From Winogradskyella wandonensis (GTDB lineage Bacteria; Bacteroidota; Bacteroidia; Flavobacteriales; Flavobacteriaceae): 64,000 nucleotides of DNA. The DNA is taken from contig NZ_SMGI01000001.1 in the NCBI RefSeq assembly GCF_004346845.1, forward strand, positions 653,116-717,115, written 5' to 3'. The notes under the pieces were generated by a model that had not been told where the DNA came from, did not search any database, and worked only from the letters and a program-made list of their open reading frames with translations. A program made the translations under genes and the position numbers. Positions 53,648-61,618 of this stretch are shown one piece after another; the first letter of the stretch is position 1, and each line of letters starts with the position of its first letter.

Positions 53648-55351
53648 TTAAAAGCCAACTGCAGTATCGTCTCCGCGTTTGTCTGCGCCACCTTCTAAAT
53701 TACCATTTTCAAGCTTTAGAATGCCATCTACAATGCCAATAATAGGTGAACGTGACTCATTTATTATATAGCCTTTAGCTTCGAGTTGTTTGATAAGGTT
53801 TTTATCAAATGAATTGGGTTCCATTCTTATTTCGTCTGGTAGCCATTGATTATGGAATCTTGGAGCGTTAACGGCATCTTGCATGGTCATTTTAAATTCA
53901 TGCACATTTAAAATAGTCTGCAAAACCGAGGTAATTATTGTAGATCCACCTGGTGTACCAACCGTCATTAACAACTCGCCATCTTTTTCAACAATTGTGG
54001 GCGTCATAGAGCTTAGCATTCTTTTTTCTGGAGCAATACTATTGGCTTCGGCGCCAATAAGACCATAATAATTGGGTTCTCCAGGTTTAGAGCTAAAATC
54101 ATCCATCTCGTTATTTAAAAAGAAGCCTAAATCGTCTGCGTAGAGCTTAGAGCCATAACCTCCGTTTAAGGTCGTAGTAACGGCAATGGCATTTCCAAAT
54201 TGGTCTACAATAGAATAATGGGTGGTTTCGTCACTTTCGTAGCCAATAATCTGTCCGTGAGAGATGGAATCTACTGGCGTTGCTTGATTGAAAGAGAAGT
54301 CCTTCATTCTATTTTCTAGATAAACACTGCTAGTTAAGGTTTCCGTGGGTATTTCAACAAAATCAGGGTCGCCCAAATAATAGCTTCGATCTGCATAAGC
54401 ACGTTTTTCAGCTTCCACTAATACTTGGATGGTTTTTAATGAGTTATGTCCATAACCAGCTAAATCGAAATTTTCTATCATCGTCATAATCTGATTTAAA
54501 CAAATACCACCAGACGACGGCGGCGACATGGATGTGATGGTTAAATCATCATACATAAACTGAATGGGTTGACGCCATTTAGCTTCGTATTTTGCTAAAT
54601 CTTCTAGCGTTATAATGCTACCTTTTTCTTGAAGAAATGTCACGAGTTTTTCGGCTGTTTCGCCTTTGTAAAACTCATCTCGTCCATTAGTTGCAATACG
54701 GGTTAATGTTTCTGCTAAAGCGAAATTGAAGACTTTATCGTTTTCCTTTAAGTCTTTATTAAAGAGGATTTTTTTTCCATTAACAACTCTAAAAATGCTA
54801 TCGTAACTTTTAAATCTGTTCTCTTGGTTTTTGGTTACGACAAATCCATTATTAGCCAAATCTATCACAGGCAGTAAGATGGTTTTTACATCTAAGTTCC
54901 CAAAGCGTTCTTGAGCTTTGAAAATACCAGCGATTGTACCTGGAATTCCAATAGCTAGAGGACCAATAGTGCTTTTTCCTTTTATAACATTGCCCTCTTC
55001 ATCAAGGTACATGTCTTTAGTTGCTGCCAGAGGCGCTTTTTCGCGATAGTCTAATGCACCAACTTCTCCATTGGCTAATCGGTAAATCAAAAATCCGCCA
55101 CCGCCAAGGTTGCCAGCGTAAGGGTAGCTTACAGCCAGAGCTAGTTCTGTGGCCATCATGGCATCAAAGGCATTTCCGCCTTTAGCCATAATATCTGAGC
55201 CTATCTTTGATGCTTCTTTACGTGCGCTAACTACCATAGCATTTTCGGTAATTAGTCCTCTATTATTAATGGTGGTTTTGGATTCTTTAGTTGTCTCTTT
55301 GCAATTGAATAGTAGAGCTATTAGAAGTAATAAAAAAAGATGTTTTCTCAT
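53648..55351 (-). CDS. ggt: Gamma-glutamyltransferase
   Basis: The 567-residue N-terminal nucleophile hydrolase cleaves the gamma-glutamyl bond of glutathione and related compounds. It is made as a precursor that self-cleaves. The catalytic Thr starts the mature small subunit in THYSIVDQFGNAIAVTTTLN (about residue 375). The N-terminus has a lipoprotein-like signal, ALLFNCKETTKES, which suggests membrane anchoring in the periplasm. Other family blocks are GYGSKLYADDLGFFLNNEMDDF and MTVGTPGGSTIITSVLQTI. Its ATG overlaps the ACP phosphodiesterase stop by 4 bases. Confidence 0.94.
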   Translation of the reverse strand: MRKHLFLLLLIALLFNCKETTKESKTTINNRGLITENAMVVSARKEASKIGSDIMAKGGNAFDAMMATELALAVSYPYAGNLGGGGFLIYRLANGEVGALDYREKAPLAATKDMYLDEEGNVIKGKSTIGPLAIGIPGTIAGIFKAQERFGNLDVKTILLPVIDLANNGFVVTKNQENRFKSYDSIFRVVNGKKILFNKDLKENDKVFNFALAETLTRIATNGRDEFYKGETAEKLVTFLQEKGSIITLEDLAKYEAKWRQPIQFMYDDLTITSMSPPSSGGICLNQIMTMIENFDLAGYGHNSLKTIQVLVEAEKRAYADRSYYLGDPDFVEIPTETLTSSVYLENRMKDFSFNQATPVDSISHGQIIGYESDETTHYSIVDQFGNAIAVTTTLNGGYGSKLYADDLGFFLNNEMDDFSSKPGEPNYYGLIGAEANSIAPEKRMLSSMTPTIVEKDGELLMTVGTPGGSTIITSVLQTILNVHEFKMTMQDAVNAPRFHNQWLPDEIRMEPNSFDKNLIKQLEAKGYIINESRSPIIGIVDGILKLENGNLEGGADKRGDDTAVGF

Positions 55352-55950
55352 AAGCTGTATTCTTTTTCTAATGCTATTCGCTTTGTTTCAGTTTCTTGTT
55401 TTAGTTCCTCAAAGAAGAGTTTAAAGTCATTTTCAAAGGCGTCATAAAATTCCACAAGTTCCTTTGTTGCTTCATTCATGTTAGAGCGTCCTTTTGTTCT
55501 ACGATTCATGCCATCTAAAACTTTCTGAATACCTTCAATAGTGGCATAACTCAACAACCAGTTATCGTTTATCATAAAGGGCACTAGTTTTTTAAAGCGT
55601 TCAGGTAATATTTCAAAATGTCTTTTCAAACTGTTGTAAAAGTTCTGAATGTAAGCGTCCAAAGATTGCTCATTATAATCGCTCCAGTTTTTTGCTAAAA
55701 AATGGTCATAAAAAATATCTACAATGACACCGCTGTAATGGCCATAAGCTTTATGCAATCTTCTTGTGCTATCCCTAAAGTTGGGATGTGCATCTGTGTA
55801 AGAATCGATAAACCGATGCAATAAAATACCGACTTGCATTGCTTTAGGATAGTCTTTATAACGTCTTCCTCTTATGCCATCTGCGGCAAAATTGCCAATG
55901 GTCAATAGTTCGTTTTCTCCAGATAGGTAAATATGGGCTAAAAAGTTCAT
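55348..55950 (-). CDS. ACP phosphodiesterase-like protein
   Basis: The 200-residue protein begins MNFLAHIYLSGENELLTIGNFAADGI, the AcpH signature. HRFIDSYTDAHPNFRDSTRRL and YYDHFLAKNW follow. AcpH removes the 4'-phosphopantetheine group from acyl carrier protein, returning it to the apo form. The length and motifs fit well. Its stop codon overlaps the ggt start by 4 bases, so the two genes are co-translated, although their functions differ. Confidence 0.9.
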   Translation of the reverse strand: MNFLAHIYLSGENELLTIGNFAADGIRGRRYKDYPKAMQVGILLHRFIDSYTDAHPNFRDSTRRLHKAYGHYSGVIVDIFYDHFLAKNWSDYNEQSLDAYIQNFYNSLKRHFEILPERFKKLVPFMINDNWLLSYATIEGIQKVLDGMNRRTKGRSNMNEATKELVEFYDAFENDFKLFFEELKQETETKRIALEKEYSL

Positions 55951-55996
55951 TGCCCCGAATTTACAAATTCGTAATCATAAAATAGGATTAACTAAT

Positions 55997-56004
55997 TATA
56001 TTTG
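55997..56004 (+). promoter_or_regulatory. Putative -7 element for glmM
   Basis: TATATTTG matches TAnnTTTG, 17 bases before the glmM ATG. The -33 region has no clear TTG. Confidence 0.45.
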
Positions 56005-56021
56005 CCAAAAACAAAATAGAC

Positions 56022-57410
56022 ATGACTTTAATAAAATCTATATCAGGAATTCGTGGTACTATCGGAGGCGCTGTTGAAGAAAATTTAACACCTATTGATG
56101 CTGTAAAATTCGCAGCAGCATACGGCACATGGTTGAGACAACAACGTTCTAAAGAAAATTATAGAGTTGTAGTTGGTCGTGATGCGCGCTTGTCTGGAGA
56201 AATGATTCAGAATTTAGTGATGAACACACTTATTGGTATGGGAATTCATGTTATAGATTTAGGTTTGTCAACTACACCAACTGTTGAAATTGCTGTGCCT
56301 TTAGAACATGCTGATGGTGGAATTATTTTAACGGCAAGCCATAACCCTAAACAATGGAATGCGCTAAAGTTGTTGAATGCTAAAGGCGAATTTTTGAATG
56401 GTGAAGAAGGCAAGAAAATTTTAGAGATTGCCGAGTCTTCTGATATGAGGTTTGCTGAAGTTGATGATTTAGGAGTAATCACTAAAAATGATGCCTATAT
56501 AGATATCCATATTGATGAGGTTTTAGATTTGCCATTGGTAAATAAAGAAGCCATAGAGGCTGCTAATTTTAAAGTTGTTGTAGACGGTGTTAATTCCACA
56601 GGAGGTATCGCTATTCCTTTATTATTAGAACGTTTAGGTGTTGAAGCCGTAAAACTATATTGCGACCCAACGGGTCATTTTCCGCATAACCCAGAGCCAT
56701 TAAAAGAACATTTAGGAGATTTAGCAGATGCTGTTGTAAAAAACCATGCTGATTTTGGTATTGTTGTCGACCCAGATGTAGACCGTTTGGCATTTATGGA
56801 TGAAAAAGGTGAAATGTTTGGTGAAGAATATACGCTTGTGGCCTGTGCAGATTATGTGCTAAGCAAAACTCCTGGAAATACAGTGAGTAACATGAGTTCT
56901 ACCCGCGCTTTAAGCGATGTCACTAAAAATCATGGCGGTACTTACGAAGCTAGCGCTGTTGGTGAAGTAAATGTTGTAGACTTAATGAAAAAAAACAATG
57001 CCATTATTGGTGGAGAAGGTAATGGTGGTATCATTTACCCAGAATCGCATTATGGTCGTGATGCTTTAGTTGGTGTCGCTTTATTCTTAAGCCTTTTAGC
57101 CGAAAAGAAAATAGCGGTGAGCGATTTAAGAGCAAGCTATCCCAACTATTTTATGAGTAAAAAGAAGATAGAATTAACACCAGGTTTGGATGTAGATGGG
57201 ATTTTAAAAATAATGGAGTCTAACTACAGTCACGAAAAATTAACCACAATAGATGGTGTTAAGATTGATTTCGAAAATAGTTGGGTGCATCTTCGTAAAA
57301 GCAATACGGAACCGATTATTAGAATATACACCGAAGCACCATCACAAATTGAAGCTGATACGCTTGCTGATAGAATAATAGGAGAGATAAAAGCTATCGC
57401 AAATATTTAA
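56022..57410 (+). CDS. glmM: Phosphoglucosamine mutase
   Basis: The 462-residue phosphohexomutase converts glucosamine-6-phosphate to glucosamine-1-phosphate on the way to UDP-GlcNAc, peptidoglycan and LPS. The active-site Ser is Ser106 within TASHNPKQWN. DPDVDRLAF is the metal-binding loop, GEGNGGI is the sugar-binding loop, and RKSNTEPIIRIY is the phosphate-binding loop. Family members in Bacteroidota are often labelled GlmM, but dual glucosamine/phosphoglucomutase specificity is possible. No operon partner is clear; the aminotransferase follows at 28 bases. Confidence 0.92.
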   Translation: MTLIKSISGIRGTIGGAVEENLTPIDAVKFAAAYGTWLRQQRSKENYRVVVGRDARLSGEMIQNLVMNTLIGMGIHVIDLGLSTTPTVEIAVPLEHADGGIILTASHNPKQWNALKLLNAKGEFLNGEEGKKILEIAESSDMRFAEVDDLGVITKNDAYIDIHIDEVLDLPLVNKEAIEAANFKVVVDGVNSTGGIAIPLLLERLGVEAVKLYCDPTGHFPHNPEPLKEHLGDLADAVVKNHADFGIVVDPDVDRLAFMDEKGEMFGEEYTLVACADYVLSKTPGNTVSNMSSTRALSDVTKNHGGTYEASAVGEVNVVDLMKKNNAIIGGEGNGGIIYPESHYGRDALVGVALFLSLLAEKKIAVSDLRASYPNYFMSKKKIELTPGLDVDGILKIMESNYSHEKLTTIDGVKIDFENSWVHLRKSNTEPIIRIYTEAPSQIEADTLADRIIGEIKAIANI

Positions 57411-57438
57411 TATCTTCGTAAAACGTTAACAGTCAATT

Positions 57439-58950
57439 ATGTCAGTTGTTTCAACATCAGTTTCAAAGTCATCAACAGAACTCGAGCAGTATTTTAAAAA
57501 GTTCAGAGCGCAAATTGTTGGAATTGACCAAACGTTTGTTTCGCCTTATGGGGAACAGAAGATAATCTATACCGATTGGACAGCTTCTGGTCGTTTGTAT
57601 AGACCAATAGAAGAGAAGCTACTAAACGATTTTGGTCCTTTTGTAGCCAATACACATACCGAAACTACAGTATCTGGTACAGCTATGACACAGGCTTACC
57701 ACAAGGCGAAGCACATTATTAAAAACCACGTTAACTGTAATGAAGATGATGTCTTAATTGTCTCTGGTAATGGGATGACAGGCGTCATTAATAAGTTTCA
57801 GCGTATTTTAGGATTAAAGGTTCCAGAAAATTTAAAAGATTATACTAGAATTCCTGATGAAATGCGACCTGTGGTTTTTGTATCTCATATGGAGCATCAC
57901 TCTAATCATACCTCATGGTTAGAGACGATGGCTAAGGTTGAGGTTATTCCTCCAGGCGAAGATGGGTTATTTAGCTTAGAGAATTTAGAAAAACTACTTG
58001 TTGAGTATAAAGATTGTACCATAAAAATTGCCTCTGTTATTGCGGGCTCTAATGTTACTGGTATAGAAACTCCATATCATGATATTGCTAAATTAATGCA
58101 CCAAAATGGTGGCGTTTGCTTCGTGGATTTTGCGTGTTCAGGACCTTATGTAGATATTAATATGCATCCAGAGAATGAAGACGAAAACTTAGATGCTATC
58201 TTCTTTTCACCACATAAATTTTTAGGAGGTCCAGGTACATCAGGTGTACTAGTTTTTAGTAAGAAACTATATAAGAATATGGTGCCAGATTGCCCTGGTG
58301 GCGGTACAGTAAGTTGGACAAACCCCTGGGGAGAACATAAGTACATTGATAATATTGAAGAACGCGAAGATGGTGGCACGCCAGGATTTCTTCAAACTAT
58401 AAAAACAGCTCTTTCAATAAAGCTGAAAGAGCAAATGGGTGTTAGTAATATCCTAAAACGCGAGCACGAATTGGTTGATATTGTTTTTAATAGGCTAGAT
58501 GCGATAGACAACATAAATATTCTCGCAGGACAACATAAGGATAGATTAGGAGTGATTTCTTTCTATATTGACGACTTGCATTACAATCTTGGTGTAAAAT
58601 TATTAAACGATAAGTTTGGCGTGCAAACACGCGGTGGCTGCAGTTGTGCTGGTACTTACGGGCATTTTTTACTGCATGTAGACCAAAAAACATCCAAGGA
58701 ATTAACAGATGAAATAACCATTGGAGATTTGGTCAGAAAACCAGGTTGGATTCGCATGTCCATTCACCCAACAACAACTAACCAAGAAATTGAATACGTA
58801 TGCGATAGTATTATTGCTCTAGCCAAGCACCATAAAGAATGGGCTATGGATTACGTGTATTCTAAATGCACTAATGAATTTATTCACAAAAGTCAAATAG
58901 GGAAACCTTCTGAAATCACAGTAGTTAACAATTGGTTTAGCTTAGACTAG
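57439..58950 (+). CDS. Class V aminotransferase-fold PLP enzyme, NifS/SufS-like
   Basis: The 503-residue enzyme has the class V aminotransferase layout. The PLP Lys is in FFSPHKFLGGPGTSGVL, the cofactor region is FVDFACSGPYVDINMH, and FVSHMEHHSNHTSWLE is typical of cysteine desulfurase-like proteins. The Cys-containing loop RGGCSCAGTYGHFLL is near residue 400. It is longer than SufS/IscS (about 400) because of N-terminal and C-terminal extensions. Desulfurase, kynureninase-like or aminotransferase activity cannot be separated from sequence alone. It follows glmM by 28 bases. Confidence 0.85.
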   Translation: MSVVSTSVSKSSTELEQYFKKFRAQIVGIDQTFVSPYGEQKIIYTDWTASGRLYRPIEEKLLNDFGPFVANTHTETTVSGTAMTQAYHKAKHIIKNHVNCNEDDVLIVSGNGMTGVINKFQRILGLKVPENLKDYTRIPDEMRPVVFVSHMEHHSNHTSWLETMAKVEVIPPGEDGLFSLENLEKLLVEYKDCTIKIASVIAGSNVTGIETPYHDIAKLMHQNGGVCFVDFACSGPYVDINMHPENEDENLDAIFFSPHKFLGGPGTSGVLVFSKKLYKNMVPDCPGGGTVSWTNPWGEHKYIDNIEEREDGGTPGFLQTIKTALSIKLKEQMGVSNILKREHELVDIVFNRLDAIDNINILAGQHKDRLGVISFYIDDLHYNLGVKLLNDKFGVQTRGGCSCAGTYGHFLLHVDQKTSKELTDEITIGDLVRKPGWIRMSIHPTTTNQEIEYVCDSIIALAKHHKEWAMDYVYSKCTNEFIHKSQIGKPSEITVVNNWFSLD

Positions 58951-58953
58951 ATG

Positions 58954-59844
58954 TTATTTGAACTGTTCTGGAACTTTATCTCTATGTTTCCAGCGCTTAT
59001 GCGTCCATAAATAGTATTGTGGCGCTTCAAAAATTTGCGCTTCAACTAATTTGAAGAACTTATCTGTAATTTCATAATCTTCAAAATCGTTAGGATTTTC
59101 GGTTATTGTCTGAAATGTCGTTTGATAATAGCCTCTCTTTAGTCGTTTCACACTAAAAAATACGACAGCCATATCAAACCGTTTGGCAATTGTTTCGGCG
59201 CCAGTATGCATAGGTACTTTTATACCCATAAATTCATTCCAATGTAAAGCCTTTGTGGCTTTCGGTGATTGGTCGGAAGCAAAGCCATTTATAGTTAGTT
59301 CTCCTTTTTTTTGAGATTCGCTTAAAATTGTAAACGTTTCTTTCGTTGTAATTAGGTGCGAGTCGTATTTAGCTCTAATGCGTTTTACAAGTCTATCAAA
59401 ATATTTATTGGCTAATCGTTTATAAACCGCATAGCCTTTGTGATTAATTTGGGGCTGAAGAATAAAAATCCATTCCCAACTTCCATAATGGCCGCACATT
59501 AGCATAATGCTTTTTTTCTTAGCTTCTAAATCATGAATTAACTCTAGATTGGTGAATGTGTAGCGCTTTAGCATAGACGCCTCAGATATGGTCATAGATT
59601 TTATAGCCTCTAAAATCATGTCGCACAGATGACGGTAAAATTGACTGCAAATAGTTTCAATTTCATCGCGAGACTTATCAGGAAATACTAATCTTAGATT
59701 AGATTTAACCACTTTTTTTCTGTATTTAAATACTCTAAAAATAAAGAAGTAAAGTATATCAGATAATCCATAGAGCAGCCGAAATGGCAAGATTGAAATC
59801 AGCCAAAGAAAGGGATAGATTATGATATAGGCGAGTAGTTGCAT
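58954..59844 (-). CDS. LpxL/HtrB-like lysophospholipid acyltransferase
   Basis: The 296-residue membrane-bound acyltransferase has an N-terminal membrane helix (residues 1-30) and the catalytic H-x4-D/E motif in LMCGHYGSWEW. FASDQSPK and GAETIAKRFDMAVVFFSV are family features. LpxL/HtrB enzymes add secondary acyl chains to Kdo2-lipid A. Since kdsB is also in this window, a lipid A role is plausible. It is convergent with the aminotransferase gene (3 bases between stop codons) and divergent to rhomboid. Confidence 0.9.
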   Translation of the reverse strand: MQLLAYIIIYPFLWLISILPFRLLYGLSDILYFFIFRVFKYRKKVVKSNLRLVFPDKSRDEIETICSQFYRHLCDMILEAIKSMTISEASMLKRYTFTNLELIHDLEAKKKSIMLMCGHYGSWEWIFILQPQINHKGYAVYKRLANKYFDRLVKRIRAKYDSHLITTKETFTILSESQKKGELTINGFASDQSPKATKALHWNEFMGIKVPMHTGAETIAKRFDMAVVFFSVKRLKRGYYQTTFQTITENPNDFEDYEITDKFFKLVEAQIFEAPQYYLWTHKRWKHRDKVPEQFK

Positions 59845-59873
59845 TTAGCACTGTTTTAAAGCGCAAATATATT

Positions 59874-59881
59874 TATATTTG
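59874..59881 (+). promoter_or_regulatory. Putative -7 element for rhomboid gene
   Basis: TATATTTG matches TAnnTTTG and lies 19 bases before the rhomboid ATG. No -33 TTG at normal spacing is visible. Confidence 0.45.
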
Positions 59882-59900
59882 AAGTATAACAGTAAGATTT

Positions 59901-60554
59901 ATGCTCAATTTAAGTTTGGTTACGGTTGTTATCATTGCTGCAAATGTTATTGCGTCGTTTAAAGGCTTTGAAGACCGTCTTTTTTTTGAACGTTATAAGT
60001 TTAATGTAGGTAGTATAAAACGGAACGAGCACATTCGTATGTTCAGCTCTGGGTTTTTACATGCAGACACTACGCATTTGTTATTCAATATGCTTACATT
60101 ATACTTTTTTGCCAATGCAGTAATAGTTCCGCTCGGGAATTTCAATTTTATAATGATTTACGTGGCGAGTTTACTGTTTGGCAATTTACTGTCCTTATAT
60201 CTGCACAAAGATGAATACTGGTATAGTGCAATTGGTGCAAGTGGTGCTGTTACTGGGATTTTGTATTCTGCAATCTTATTGCAGCCTAATATGAGTTTAT
60301 ACATGTTCTTTATTCCTATTCCAATACCTGGTTATGTTTTTGGAATTGGTTACCTACTATATTCTATCTACGGCATGAAAAATCGAATAGGAAATATTGG
60401 TCATGACGCCCATTTTGGAGGCGCTATTGGTGGCTACGTTATTACCTTGTTGCTAAAACCATCACTTTTTGAAACCGACTTGTTTCATGTTGGGCTTTTA
60501 GCCATACCAATTATTATTTTATTTGTAATGTATAAAATGGGCAAGCTAAGTTAG
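59901..60554 (+). CDS. Rhomboid intramembrane serine protease
   Basis: The 217-residue protein has about six membrane helices. Catalytic Ser114 lies in IGASGAVTG (GxSG) and the partner His171 in DAHFGGAIGGY. The HADTTHLLFNMLTLYFF segment carries the conserved His/Asn pair of helix 2. The enzyme cleaves transmembrane proteins within the membrane. No substrate is evident. It is followed by palindromic copy C. Confidence 0.94.
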   Translation: MLNLSLVTVVIIAANVIASFKGFEDRLFFERYKFNVGSIKRNEHIRMFSSGFLHADTTHLLFNMLTLYFFANAVIVPLGNFNFIMIYVASLLFGNLLSLYLHKDEYWYSAIGASGAVTGILYSAILLQPNMSLYMFFIPIPIPGYVFGIGYLLYSIYGMKNRIGNIGHDAHFGGAIGGYVITLLLKPSLFETDLFHVGLLAIPIIILFVMYKMGKLS

Positions 60555-60591
60555 TCATAGGTTCTTGTAATAGCCCATTTCTTTAAAAAAT

Positions 60592-60731
60592 AAAAGAAGC
60601 TGTCTGAAAAGTATAGTTTATGTAAATCTGTCACATTGAGCGGAGTCGAAATGCATTGAAATTCAATGTTTTAATTTTCTCGACTACGCTCGAAATGACT
60701 GAAAACATTACTTTTCAGACAGCCTCGTTTT
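60592..60731 (+). repeat. Palindromic intergenic element, copy C
   Basis: Outer arms (AAAAGAAGCTGTCTGAAAAG at the left, ending TTTTCAGACAGCCTCGTTTT at the right) pair with one or two mismatches. The interior half-sites match copy A read on the minus strand, at roughly nine bases in ten by eye. It begins 38 bases after the rhomboid stop. No gene was found in 60555-60862; it holds this element, a tRNA fragment and hairpins. Confidence 0.9.
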
Positions 60732-60732
60732 A

Positions 60733-60759
60733 AGTCGGGATAACTGGATTTTTAGAACC
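60733..60759 (-). other. Partial copy of the tRNA-Pro 3' end
   Basis: AGTCGGGATAACTGGATTT repeats, with one mismatch, the tRNA-Pro 3' end (plus strand 60861-60879). The similarity extends through a GAACC after a 3-base insertion. It may be a decayed attachment site or a relic of a duplicated tRNA. Confidence 0.5.
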
Positions 60760-60780
60760 CAAATAAACCCTTATTGCAAA

Positions 60781-60855
60781 TTAAAGCTTTGCTTTAAAAC
60801 AAATAAAGCCTTGGATTTTTTAAGAAAGCGAGCTTTCTACAAAATCCCAAAGCTT
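60781..60855. other. Hairpin pair downstream of tRNA-Pro
   Basis: TTAAAGC-TTT-GCTTTAA (60781-60797) is a perfect short hairpin. A longer imperfect one occupies 60805-60855 (arms around AAGCCTTGGATTTT and AAAATCCCAAAGCTT). They are in the 3' region of the leftward tRNA operon and may act in termination or processing. Confidence 0.5.
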
Positions 60856-60862
60856 CATTTAG

Positions 60863-60936
60863 TCGGGATGACTGGATTTGAACCAGCGACCCCTAGCACC
60901 CCATGCTAGTACGCTACCAGGCTGCGCTACATCCCG
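60863..60936 (-). tRNA. tRNA-Pro (GGG)
   Basis: 74 nt. The acceptor CGGGATG pairs with CATCCCG. The anticodon stem CTAGC/GCTAG holds the loop ATGGGGT with anticodon GGG. The T arm GGTTCAAATCC is intact. CCA is not encoded. Confidence 0.97.
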
Positions 60937-61069
60937 AGAGTAATTCATATGAATTATCAAGACTTCAAAATATAAAAAACAAATTACAAGAACAGTCTTT
61001 TTTAAGCAGTCTGTTCAGGCGGAGTTTATCCCGAACTTGCTTCGGGGTTACATCCCGATATTTTAAAAC

Positions 61070-61100
61070 AAAAAAAGCCTTACACTTAGTAAGACTTTTT
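61070..61100 (-). terminator. Hairpin with T tract after tRNA-Arg
   Basis: On the minus strand AAGTCTTAC pairs with GTAAGGCTT (one mismatch), followed by seven T residues. It lies two bases after the tRNA-Arg 3' end. It may end transcription or process the tRNA precursor, which leaves open how tRNA-Pro(GGG), further downstream, is transcribed. Confidence 0.7.
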
Positions 61101-61101
61101 G

Positions 61102-61175
61102 TGATCGCGACAGGATTCGAACCTGTGACCGTCTGCTTAGAAGGCAGATGCTCTATCCAGCTGAGCTACGCGACC
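61102..61175 (-). tRNA. tRNA-Arg (TCT)
   Basis: 74 nt. The acceptor GGTCGCG pairs with CGCGATC (one G-U). The anticodon stem TCTGC/GCAGA encloses CTTCTAA with anticodon TCT. D and T arms are complete. CCA is not encoded. Confidence 0.97.
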
Positions 61176-61207
61176 ATTCAATCACGCTTAGCATGATGAA
61201 AAATTTG

Positions 61208-61282
61208 TCGGGGTGGCAGGATTCGAACCTGCGACCTCCGCGTCCCAAACGCGGCGCGATAACCGGGCTACGCTACACCCCG
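61208..61282 (-). tRNA. tRNA-Pro (TGG)
   Basis: 75 nt. The acceptor CGGGGTG pairs with CACCCCG. The anticodon stem CCGCG/CGCGG encloses TTTGGGA with anticodon TGG. The T arm GGTTCGAATCC is intact. Confidence 0.97.
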
Positions 61283-61308
61283 AAAACGGTTACCATTTCA
61301 AAAAATTG

Positions 61309-61392
61309 CGGAGAGACAGGGATTCGAACCCTGGCGACAGTTACCCGTCGACAGATTAGCAATCTGCTCCATTACCACTCTGGCACCTCTCC
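61309..61392 (-). tRNA. tRNA-Ser (GCT)
   Basis: 84 nt, with a long variable arm (GACGGGTAACTGTC). The acceptor GGAGAGG pairs with TCTCTCC (one G-U). The anticodon loop TTGCTAA gives anticodon GCT. It is the first tRNA of the leftward cluster. Confidence 0.96.
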
Positions 61393-61425
61393 AATAAATT
61401 AAGAACATTTCTTAAATTGCGGATG

Positions 61426-61456
61426 CAAATGTAACTTAACATATTAAAGAACGCAA
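61426..61456 (-). promoter_or_regulatory. Promoter of the tRNA cluster
   Basis: On the minus strand TTG (61454-61456) and TACATTTG (61426-61433) are 20 bases apart, a good Bacteroidota promoter. It lies 34 bases upstream of tRNA-Ser and could drive the whole Ser-Pro-Arg-Pro cluster. Confidence 0.7.
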
Positions 61457-61618
61457 CAATTTTTTAGAGTTTTTTATTTCATTCTTGCATCATGTACTTT
61501 ATTCCATTGAACATAGGAACTTTACTTTTAATATTTCTTTTTTTCTCTTTTTTAATCTCTTAAAATTTAACGCAATTTTTATAGGGTTAAATTTCTTTTT
61601 CAATAGTTTCGTAAAGCT

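Noticed and set aside
60903-61402. Plus-strand frames over the tRNA cluster
   Set aside because: They are antisense to intact tRNAs; the translated string with GWQDSNLRPPRP is the well-known false gene made by tRNA complement.
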